Part shown: piece by piece, positions 41,517-52,457 of the stretch | How the letters are laid out: the number at the start of each line of letters is the position of its first letter | How positions within the stretch are numbered: position 1 is the first letter of the stretch | Assembly (NCBI RefSeq): GCF_000350225.1 | Contig: NW_005179062.1 | Coordinates: 131,403 to 195,402 of the forward strand | Length of the DNA stretch: 64,000 bases | Direction of reading: 5' to 3' | DNA from: Chondrus crispus | Taxonomy: Eukaryota; Rhodophyta; Florideophyceae; Gigartinales; Gigartinaceae | The notes under the pieces: generated by a model | The model's input: only the letters and a program-made list of their open reading frames with translations | The model's database searches: none | Told to the model about the DNA's origin: nothing | Position numbers and translations under genes: made by a program

Positions 41517-43375
41517 ATGTTTCCTTCATCGCCGAGCCACTCGAGTGGTGGTACCAAACGCAAGCGCTACGCCGTGGGCTTTTCTTCCACTTCCCACGAC
41601 CCTCTAAGTCTTCCTTCCATCCCTCGATTACCCCCTGATCCCCAACATGCCGGCCCTGTTGGCCACATCGATTCCGATCCTAACGCTCCGTCCTCGCGCC
41701 GATACCCTGCTGCGTCGGAGCTCCACGATAAGGCCATGCGCATTAATCCTGAGATTTTTGCTTCCGCTAAATGGTTCTCAGTGATCGGTGTATGCGCCTT
41801 CGATGACATTGCTTACTCGTTCGCCGACGGCGCCGGTATGCTTCCAGGACAAATCCCCCTTCAAGCCATTCGGTCTTACGATTGGTTGGCTCGCATCGCC
41901 ATTCCTCCCTCCATCCTGTGTCACACTCCGCCTCGTGGTCGTGCGGTGTTATCGACCCGCTTCATGACCGCTGTGTGCGACAGGCTTGAGCTGCCATTTA
42001 CGCAGGATCTCATCCCTGAGAAATTCGGTTGTGACACGTGGCAGTTTCGCACCGAGGGCGAGCGGTCTTACCTCGATAACATGCTGGCCTGGACCTCCGG
42101 TAACCCTCCTCGCGAAGCTAACCGCCTTTGGTTCGACCAACGGACCGTCTCGAGCGACGCCATGATGTGGACCAACGCCATAATTCCGGCTAATTTCCGA
42201 CTTATCAAGCGGGGTACCTCCCCTTCTTTCAGCACACAGTGCGCTTCGAACGCTTTATTCGGTCTGACACGGGTTATTTTGTGGCCCACCAGATGTTGGA
42301 GGCGCGCGAAATCTCGAGGTCCCATTACGCGAATCGTTATCAACGTATTCCGTCGTGGTGAAGCCAATTGGAGGTCTGCCAAGCCTTCTGGGCTGAGCTC
42401 GGCCCCGTGTACGCGTATTACGGAAGGTATTTACGTGATCCTCGACACGGCCTTTGGGTAGTCTTCGTCACAGAGTGGTGTACCAAAGTGGCAGTGACCC
42501 TCCTGTGGGAGACCTACGACTGCTGGAGGTTGTGGTACTTGCCTCCCCAGCTCATCAGCCTTATGCGACGCCTCGATTATTCGGTTCCCCTGGGCGGTGC
42601 TGATGCAGACACCGAACTGCATTCTCTCCTCGATAAAATAGAGGAGGTCGATTGGGACTTGATACCGCGTCAAAATTCCTCTCGTTCCTTCGTCCGGCAA
42701 CGCCCCTCCTTCTCTCCTGGTCGTTCTCATCGTGGTGCGCGAGACTACGCTTGGTTTAACCCCTGGACGGGATGGCAATGTTCTTGCGACGAGGCGTGTG
42801 TGAGTCCGCAGTATGGGAGTCAGACGCCTGTTCCGGTCGAAATGCCCGTCTTCCTTGCGGATTCCCGCGAGCGCGACCTCTCTCCCAGAGAGCCTTTGCG
42901 TTCTCGCCCTGTGTTGCCGGTCTCACCAACTTCACTTCCTGTCGATCCGGCCTACTCCACTCTTCCCGTGAATGCTTTGATAAGGGCGACGAGAGACCCT
43001 GAGTGTGAGGAGGTCAAATCCCCTTTGCGGTCCCATTCACCTCCAGTGGCCAGGTGTCAACCTCTATCAGAGACGAGAGAGGTCCCCTCGTCAGCTAGCC
43101 GGACTGAAAGTCTGTCCGTGCGCGCAGCCCCACAAAGGAAGGGAAATTCTTTGTCCCTTATCCCCTCGGCCCCTCCTGCACCGTCCTCCCCTGTGCACGT
43201 CCCAGCTCGTCCCCTTCTCCTGCGGCTGTTCCAGTTGCCGCCCCTTTGTGACCAATCGTCGACGCAGTCCAATCGACCAGGGAAGGTTCGACCTCCCCGT
43301 CCTCTCCAGATGTCATCAAAAAGAACGACGGCGCCGCCAGAGTCTTTCGCACATTGCTCCGTGCTCACGGAATAA
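41517..43375 (+). pseudogene. Antisense ORF of element C2, about 600 codons, one frameshift and one TGA
   Basis: It starts 124 nt inside the 3' LTR, opposite to gag-pol. The first frame begins ATG (MFPSSPSHSSGG) and is open to 42461, but coding pattern moves to another frame at about 42213, where YLPFFQHTVRFERFIRSD.. continues. That second frame meets TGA at 42358-42360 and then runs to 43375. The N-terminus is Ser/Pro-rich; the middle has PEIFASAKWFSVIGVCAFDD and LIPEKFGCDTW..EGERSYLDNMLAW; a Trp/Tyr-rich block follows (WVVFVTEWCTKV, WETYDCWRLWYL); the tail is Ser/Pro-rich. No known domain is recognised. The pattern IP-x(n)-(F/Y)-x(3)-E-x(2)-Y-x-D-x-M is shared with the B1 antisense ORF. Both lie in the same place in their elements. 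Confidence 0.6.
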
Positions 43376-46300
43376 ACGAGGGGGCTCTTCAAGGAGCGTC
43401 CCTCGTTGACCTGGGCTTACTGGCGCAGCTTGTCGCTTCACTTCCGGAGGAAAAAATCCTTGGGTGAATCGTCCCATTGATCCATTGCCGATGGTAGCGT
43501 CCTCTCGATCCATGTTCGGATCATTGTCTTCTGAGAATGTCGTCTCATCGTCGACACTTCCCTTCGTTCCACCGAAAATAAATTGCATTTCCGTCTCCTA
43601 TCAACTTTCTCCTCTTGTTGCATTTTTCTTCTCTTTATCCAACACTTTGACGTCATCCTTCTCCTCAGTTTCCTTTTCCTCTTCTTTATCCAACACGTAC
43701 GTCATCCTTCTTCTCATTTTCCTTTTCCTCCTCTTTAAATGGTCGAATGCCTGTCGGGGTCCGCGTGATCTAGGTCAATGCCCATTGTTGACTTGGAGGG
43801 CGACACTGCATACTGACTTGGATCGTCGCTCCTTTGTCGTGGTATTTTTTTCTGCGGGAACGTCTTCATCGAAGGCCAGGCTCGATTCTTCGATAGGGGA
43901 TTTATTTTCCTATTGGTCATCGGTTCATTCCGTGGTCTCACTCCTTCCGGACTTTGTCCTCTTCTCTTTATGACCCGTGTCTGACCACCGGGGATTGCCT
44001 CATTAAAAAGAATAATACAGAAATGAAGTGGTCTTCAAACGTGGTCGAAGTTCGACCATCTCCGCCGCACATCTATTTTTGCCTCCAAGGCAGCTGCCTG
44101 AGTTACGCTGTCCTTTCTGGCTCTCCTCATTTCCTGTGACGACATTGTCACCCTGTCCTTGTGGGGTCCTCGGGAAAGACAATACGTTGCCGACGTGATG
44201 CAGCTCCGTCCTCCCTCGATCACTGTTATGATAGCACTGTAGTCGTCTTCTTCGACGTTTCTCTCCATAGACTGGGGACCAGTTCTTAGTACGCACATGG
44301 ATAGGCGTCGTGCGTGCGAGGGTCTCTTTGGCTGTCCGTCTGTCAGCGTGTCAATTGATTCCCCTCCTTCAGCGTCAGGAACGGCCGATGCTTAAATAAA
44401 GGTGAGCCTAGATCCTACGTCCTTAGAATGGTTCCGATTCTTGTCCTGCGAGCTGCGTCGCGGGCTCAGTCTAACAGGGTTGAAGTGGCGGGTACGGAGT
44501 GAACATGTGGACAAGGGTCTTATTTCGCCCTGAGCCGAGGATCCAAATTTTGACGATGTGTGCTTTCCGTTGTTCATGTGTCTAGCGTGAGCTTCACACT
44601 CAGGCAAATTCTTAACCTCTTTTTACTTCTGGCTTGCGTTCAGAGGCGAGGGTTTTCTTCGCAAGAGTCCGAATCGAAAGGTCATGGGCCTCTCAGCGAC
44701 GCAGAGCACGTCGTTCTCCCATTATCCCCACCCCCAGCGTATGGCACCTCGCCCATGGCGACTCTTGTCACCGGTGACAAGAGTCCGTCGGTACCGACGA
44801 TGACTAAAACAAAATTCGGTGACCTTCCCCTTCCTTAAGCTTTGTTGCTGCTCCCAAAACTTCAACCGAAGTCGTAATCGTGTCATCTAGAACGTAGATT
44901 GAGTTTCCTTTTCCTTCGTTCATAGGTTATCGACGATGTCAATCATATTCTTGTTCTCGTGTGTGAATCAAAAACAGTCTTTCGCCTGGGCGGCGGCGTT
45001 TACGTCGAGCCACAGATAACTCGTGCTTCGTTCTTGAAAGGCGCGTGACGAGGACTCCGTCCTCTCTCTTCTCTGAACGCTATTCTCCTCGACAAGGGCG
45101 CCCGCGATCTATATAAGTATGCATTTCCAATGATGACTTGAGCTATGTGTGGTTTTGTGAGGGGTTTAGTGTGGCGCTCTACCAGTTGGAAGCGGTGTGA
45201 AGTGGTGGTTGCGATCGCGACTTCGCTTGTCGCGGGTTGGTTTCGTCTCCCTCCGAGGGAGACACTGTATCTCCAACGAAGTCTCAATTTCCATGGTAAA
45301 ATGCGTGAGCTTCCTGCCACGTGAGAGGATCCCTTCTTCTTCTCCTTGCTTGATCCCTGTGTGACATACGTGTAAAAGGGATATCTGCACTCCTCTTCGG
45401 CTTTCCTGTACGCTCCCCCGATCCCCAAAATGAACAACGAGAAAGAAAAAAACAAAGAGCTCGTCGAAACCTGACGACGTGGTTGAGTCGCACCTCCCTG
45501 AGAGTTCCAGAGATTCGTTTCCTTTGGGTCGCACCTGGCTTTGGAGGCGGTACTGTGTGTGCGCCTTGCACTTGCCAACACTTATCCAGCATCTCTTGCG
45601 CTCGTCGGGACTCGTTTTCCTAAAAATTGATTCAAAATTCGCAGTGGTGCGTTGTGCTCCACACTGGTTACGCAACATTTGTCCGAGTGTCTCTTCTCTG
45701 AAGTACTGTACTGTACAGCACTCCTGATTTTTCTCTACCAATTTCCCATCTGGCGAGGGCAGATCGTCGATGCAAATGTAATTTCACGTGCGATTGGCGA
45801 CGCGTGGTCGCTTCTGGTACCAAGTCGAAGTAGCTTATTGTTCTGACGGAGTTCGTAGGGGTCTCATTGTTCCGTGCCGTCGTGTCGGAAGAAATTCTCT
45901 CGCGTCCGTCGGGTGTCAACAAGTCTGTGGATCTGGCAGGAGCGTCGGCGTTTTTATTCTGGTTGTGTCGTTGACAGCTACACGGCCGACAGTATTTCTC
46001 TGTTTCTCTCCATCATCTGAGCTCCTCGCCGCGATTGCTTCAACCTCGACGTCTTTTTTTTCATTCTCCCCTCTGTTCTTCGTTCTTGACATCTTCCCTC
46101 GTCGCTTGTTGAGCCGTGCGTTTTCTCATTGGTAGAGAAAGGGGCGGTTGAGGTCACTAAAAATATATGATGGGGACTTCGTCCTTCTGTCGCCTCGGAA
46201 TGTCATCCCCCTCGTTCCGGGTCCCGGTTGAGCCCCCTCTTTATCGTAGCATATCGGCTGACCGGCGTCCGTAGTGTGAGAGGGAGTCGCATCTAGGATG

Positions 46301-48123
46301 TGACAAAACAAAATAGAAAGCAAACCCAAACAAAAACATTGACAAAAGAAAATACATAAGCGCCAGCGGATGACGTTGTCTCAACAGAGGCAACGTTCGT
46401 CGTGGTCGCGATTCGTGTGCAGCACACTTATCCCAAAAAGGCTCAGCGTCCCATGCGCTCGACCGCGTCGCTCTTTCCTTAAAATTAGTTGAAAATTCCG
46501 AGCGGTGTCCTGTGTTCCACTTGGGCATCGCGACACTTGTCGATCATCGCGGGGTGTTGTTGCGGTGTACTCGGGGATGTCCCGCGGCTTACGCGATGGG
46601 CCATCCACCAACAACTGCCTGCCCTTCGGACTTTCCCCTCCCATCGTGGTGCATCTCTTCATCCTCAAGAGATACGCCTCCCACGCCTCCGACACTCGTT
46701 CCTGCCAATGCCTCAGCCTCGTCGCACATCTCATCATCTACTTCCTCCTGCTCTTATCAAACGCGTTCTGCTCTCCCATTTATGCCGCCGTCTGGTTGCC
46801 ACCAGACACTTCCTCAATTACACACAGTCCTTCAACTAGTCGTCGGCCATTTCAGCCTTTCCCCAACGACATGAAGTACGTCCCTCCGGGAAGCTCTGCC
46901 TTAATGTTATCGTCGTGCACGGTCACTCGTAGAGCACGCGTCTTCCGGACTCCGTACTGTCTCACGGCGTTCGCTATGTATATATATATATTTTTTCTAA
47001 TCTAACTAATGTCACCTGGTTTGCCATCAACGTCGTGCATCCATTTTCTTTTCTCTTCTTGTAAGTGGACGACTTGGTTCACCTCCCTCATTCTCTTAGA
47101 TTCACTGGACGTTGCCCGGGGCTGTGTCTTCGACATCAAAAAAATAAACAAAACCGAAACGAAGGAAAGGAATAGAAAAGAAAAGAGAGGTCATCGTTAT
47201 GACCCGGTGAGTACGCTGCTCGCGGTAAAAAATGCGGTCGCAGTGGTGTTTGTCGCAATCGGCGGATCAACAGCAACGACCCATTGGGACGACATCCCCT
47301 CTGGCGATTTCTCAATGTCCTGTAGGCATGAACATTGTCCTTGCTCGGGGATCCTCTCGTTTGTTAAACGTCCGTCTCACGGCTTGTCGAGCCTGCTCAA
47401 CACATTCGAGGCCAGTTGACAAGGCTGGCGTTCGCTCTGATACCGCTCGCTCAATAGTTCGCTTTCGACACCCATTAAATTCTCAAATAAAGTACGCTTC
47501 ACGCGCGTGTGGTCCAAATGTGTGTCGTGCCTCATCTCCTTCTGGCTCTATCTATGACGTAGGAACACCCGTCGTAGAGTCATGTTCTTCTACGTCTCTT
47601 AGCTCCTCCTTGGCCTTGCCCTGAATGGCGAGAATCCCGCTACGCGGGCGTCGGCCGTAACCTTGTCAAAGGCGGAATTGATCTCGAAGATCATCCCCTC
47701 TTCAATGTCCTCCTTGGACTTCTCATAGACTTGCTGACCGACCTCTGCGGTGCGTGGTCGTGTCCCTAACGTCTCAAAAATAAAATAAATTAGAACAATA
47801 CAAAAGCAATCACAAATAAAACAAAAACGAGACCGAACAGTTATGAAGACAAGTGCGAAAAAGGTGGATTATCCCGTCCATGTCCCCGTTCTTCCAGCGT
47901 TCTTTCTTCGCTTAGCACATCGTTACGCGACTTCCGACCTGAGTATCCCATCACGACGCTCATCCTACTCGTGCGCGCTGCTCTGCTTGCGAGTGGCTGT
48001 CTGAAGGCCCCTCACCTGGTTCGTTCCATCTCATCGTTCCCCTTTTTTTGACCATCAGGTCGGCTCGCTCTGCCCAGTGCGGATTACCGCACTGACACTG
48101 ACATGTGAAATTCTTGGTTACCA
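43376..48123 (-). other. C2 3' region: CT-rich and A-rich modules, no clear gene
   Basis: 4.7 kb between the antisense ORF and the end of pol. Plus-strand CT-rich blocks (43590-43740; 46040-46110) and A-rich blocks (about 45425-45465, 46300-46360, 47138-47190, 47770-47835) alternate. Two stretches, around 45578-45690 and 46423-46530, are recognisably the same sequence after divergence, offset 845 bp, suggesting an old tandem duplication. Minus-strand frames at 45000-45741 show no known domain. A perfect 8-bp-arm hairpin (48075-48082 with 48087-48094) follows the pol stop. AT repeats occur at 46978-46992. Confidence 0.45.
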
Positions 48124-51100
48124 CTATCCTGATTGCGCTTGCACGACCTGCTCGGGCAAGGAGAATCTTTTCCTTCGGAAATACGTGACGGCCGCGCTGC
48201 GTGGCAATTGCTCAATGAGTTCCCACGTTGCGTCCTTGAGAGTATACCCATACCATCTCACTTTGAGAATTAATTTCTCCCCGTCGTAGCCGTGGTCCAC
48301 GATCTTGTCGATCACATACTCCTGACTCTCGGCTCCTTCTTCCTGCCTGTCCAACTGTCCTTCCCCCTTCCGAAGAGCCCGCGACTCCTCCTCATCCTGC
48401 TCTTCCGAACCGCCCATCTCTTGTAGATCGGGCGGTATGCCCGCAGCTTCCTGATTTATTAACGGTCCTTCATCCGTCCCATCCTTCGCTTGCGCGGCGG
48501 GTTCTTCTCGTTCTCCTTCTCGATTGAGGAACTGTAGTGCTTGTCGTAGCCCGATTATCGGCGTGTAGTCCATGGGACTAGGGGCTAATTCGACTCTATC
48601 TCGCGACACGCGCTCTTCTTGGTCGCCGATGGCAATGACGACCGTGTTCTCAGTTGACTCCTTCACTTGATACGGACCCGTAGCCACTTGTGCCAACTTA
48701 TGTTTCGGCTTGGTGGCCGTGCCTTGTTCTTTCAGAAGGAATACGTATGATCCTGAAGGGATGTCATACTTCGGCTTGCGCAGCCTTGCGTCGAAATTTT
48801 GCTTGTAGCGCGCTTGTTCTTTTCGCAAGCTCTTACCAGCGCCTTTCATCAGGCTTTCCAACCACGACTGCCATTTCAGGTAGTACGCTCGATTCGAGCT
48901 AAATCTTTCTAAACTTGGCTGTGCTTGTAACGCAATGCTTCTCGGCGCCCAAGCTAACAGCAGCTCGAAGGGCGCGATGTTCGTAGTTCGATAAACTTTC
49001 GTGTTGTATGCGAACGTCACAGCGTCGCTAAATAGGTCCCAGTCCTTGGGATGCTCTCCAACATATTTCCGCAACGCGGAAGTCAGCGTGCGGTTAAAAC
49101 TCTCAACTTGGCCGTTGGCTTGCGGGTGGTACGTAGTCGTGAACACATTGCGTATGCCGAGAATTCGGCAGACCGTTTTGAAAGAACGGGGCCGTGAAAT
49201 GTCTTCCATTGTCGGACAGCAGCTTGACTGGCGGTCCGTACACGAATACCCAATGGTGAACGAAGCCTTGTGCGATGTGCGCAGCTGATATCTTCTTCAA
49301 CGGTACGGTTCGTATCAGTTTCGAGTATCGATCGCTGATCACGAGATTATACCGATTTCTTCGTTTAGTTGTAATTAGCTCGCCGAGGATGTCGATGGCG
49401 ACAAATACCAGCGGAGCTTTGGGCGTGAACAGCTTCATTTCCTTCGTGTTTCTTCTTAACTTCACCCTTTCCCGCGCACATGCAGCGCAATTCTTCGCGA
49501 CTGCATAGCAGTCTAGGGCCATCGTAGGCCAGTTAAAGTATTTTCGCAATGTCTTGTAAAGTTTCCTGCCTCCCGGGTGGCCTGCCAATTTTGCGTAGTG
49601 GCTCAACCTTAGGACGCGGTCCCTTAACGATTGTGATATCACCACTTGTACAAACTCCGCCGCGGTACGGCGTAGAGTTCCTTCGAGTTCCTCGGTCTCC
49701 ATGCTGAACGTTCTCACCTTTCCGGCGTCCATTTCTTTCTTGATGCGGTTGCAGAAGGAATCGACGGCTTGCTCGCGAATGAGCTCCTCCGGAATGACAG
49801 TTTGGAATTGATCGAGGCGATCAGAGGCGGTTCCCCCCTCAAGAGCGAAGATGTTGTCTAACGCGTCAAAACTGTCCTCGTCCTCCACTGTTCCCTCGGC
49901 CGGTTCGGACATAAAGCATGGGATTTCGTCGTCGATTTCGTCGACGGTTTCTCCTGCGGTCCGTAATCTTGACAGGGCATCACCTTGAATATTCGCCTTG
50001 CCCTTCTTGTACTTGATTTCGAAATCAAATTCCGAGAGGCGGAGCCTCCATCGGATTAATCTCCCGCTGAGGTCGGTTACGTTCATCAACCACCTCAATG
50101 AGGCATGGTCGGTATGCAAAATGAAGTGCTCGTCATATAGATATGGTCTTAAAGTCTGTATGGCCCAAATTACCGCTAGATTTTTTTTGATACGGAATAG
50201 TTTCTCTGGGCTGCGGCTAACGTTCTTGAAAAGAACCCGATGGGTTTACGTTGCGCATCCGGATGCACTTGAAATAATGCAGCGCCGATTTGATAGTCGC
50301 TTGCATCGGTATCTACCGAGTAGGGTAGGTCCTTCTTTGGCAGCGCCAACACCGGCGGTGCCAAAATGGCGTCCTTGAGCTTATGAAACGCTTTTTTGCA
50401 CAGTTCGTCGAATCCTTCCAACTGGACCGGTTGTCCCTTCTTCAATAGTTGATTGAGCGGATGCCCGAGTTCCGCGTAATGGGGGACAAACCTGCGGTAG
50501 ACATTACAGAGTCCCAAGAAGCTTCTGAGCTGGGTCTGCGTTTGAGGGTACCGCACTTGTTCCAACGCGGTGGTTCGCGCGACATCAACCTCCAATGTAC
50601 CTGGCCGAACGACATGGCCCAGGTACTTGATCTTTTCGACGAAAAATTCGCACTTGCGAAGCTTGAGTTTTACACCTGCCTTCCCCAATAGAGACAGTAT
50701 TTCATCCACGTGCACGATGGGTTCTTCCCAATACTTGCTGAAGATGATGATATCATCCAAATACACCAGACACGACTTCCATCAGAACGGAGAGAGAGGT
50801 ATATCCATGGCTCTCTGAAACGTTGCCGGCGCGTTGGTAAGCCCGAAGGGCATCCTTGAGAAGCGATACAGCCCTGAGTGACACGAAAATGAGGTCTTGT
50901 CGCGGTTGCACTCAGGGATAGGCATCTGCCAATATCCCGAAATCGCGTCCAACGCGGAGAAAACCTTGATGTCACCAAGCGAGTCTAGGCACTCGTCCAT
51001 GCGCGGCAAAGGGTACGTGTCCTTCACCGTCACTGCGTTCAGCCTGCGGTAGTCTACGCAAAAACGCATTGACCCGTCCGGCTTGGGCACCAGCAACACG

Positions 51101-52433
51101 GGCGACACCCATTCTGACTGCGCTGGTTCTATCACTTCTGCCTCTAACATCTTCTGTACTTCTGCATCTTCAATCTCGCGGGCTTTAGGTCCTGCCCGGT
51201 ACGGAGCTTGTGGAATGGGACGAGTCTCAGGGATCAACTCGATCCGATGGACTGTGGTATTAATTTCACCAAGCGTCCCATCCCACATCCTTGAATACTT
51301 CTTCAACATCCGACGGAGTTCTTCGCGCAGCCGGTCCGGCACGTGGCTCAGGTCGAGTTCCTCCACGTCCGGCTTTGGCAGCTCAATCCTGCGTTGCGGC
51401 TTCGTAGAAGCCGACGCGGAGAGCCCTGCCGAACGTTCTTCTGGCTGGTCCTCGCGGCCTTGATCCGACGGTTCGCATCTTGTCTCGCCCGTAGGCGTCT
51501 TGGTACAATTAGGAAAATTTTCCTTCTGCCTTTCTTGAATTCCGAGAACTTCACCAACGGCGGTTTTGCTCTCAAGCACGGCCCTCGGGTGCGGTAATAA
51601 TTTTGCCACTACTTGGCCTTTTGGCACCCTGACAGGGTACGTCCTAAAATTCGCAACGAGTAAACGAAATGGCCTGTCAGGCTCAACCTGAACGACACCA
51701 TTCGTGCACGTCAACCCGTGCCTTTCGTACAACGACGAGTACGGCTGAACCACAACCAAACCCGCCCTCTTCGAGGTGCATTCCACGACGCGTTGCGTTC
51801 CTGGCTCGATAGTCGTGGCTCTTGCCACTTTTACCTTAGGGGAAATTCGCTCCCCCTTTCCATCATTCTCGTCCTCTCCCGGGATGAGATTCTTCTTCCC
51901 TTTTCTCGTCAAGAACCGCCTAATTATCGGAACCTCCGAGAAGTCCGCCAACTCAACCGTTCTCTTCCTTGGATAAATTGCTTCCACAAACCGGTCACAG
52001 TAGTCGCGCCTAGAATTAGCGGGACTGCTAGTTTTTCGCATACAATAAACTCGGATGCGGCCACGAATTTTCCAGGCCTCACAGGCATTCTAATTGTGCC
52101 GAGAGTCCGGAGTGGCCTATTGTTCGCGTCGCCAATGTCTTGGGTCGGTCCGTAGGACACTAGATATTCCATTCCAGCCGGGAGTTCCGATTTTCGCACA
52201 AGGTTTGGTCCCGCGCCGGTGTCTAAAACAGACAACACCCGGCTCATCAATGCGACCGTTGGTCCAATGTCCGCGTACACTTTGTAGTTTTTTCGCGCAA
52301 GAACCAAAATCTTCTCGGGACATTCCCTTCGCTTAACCCTGTACCAGGGTCTTCGAACTTCTTCCAGCAGATGATCTCGGGCTCGGCTCAAAAGTTTCTT
52401 GACTTGAGCTGGCTCTTTGGGCTTATCCACCAA
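48124..52433 (-). pseudogene. C2 pol: protease to chromodomain, several breaks
   Basis: Protease (51924-52433) has VLDTGAGPNLVRKSELP, an intact active-site motif. RT (50782-52041, then 50176-50766) has FCVDYRRLNAVT, DAISGYWQMPIP and CLVYLDDIIIFS. RNase H and integrase (49103-50119), then the integrase end and chromodomain (48124-49209: EYVIDKIVDHGYDG.. ILKVRWYGYTLKDATWE). Breaks: the protease-RT linker frameshift and the integrase-core frameshift, both also in C1; TGA near 50779 where C1 has CGA (LSPF-R-WKS); and a short deletion in RNase H near 50170. Apart from these, all catalytic motifs are recognisable. Confidence 0.88.
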
Positions 52434-52457
52434 TCCAACAACCTCCTCATCGGGGCC

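Noticed and set aside
45000-45741. Minus-strand ORFs of about 190 codons after C2 pol as an env gene
   Set aside because: No signal peptide, membrane segment or conserved Cys pattern; several overlapping frames are open equally.
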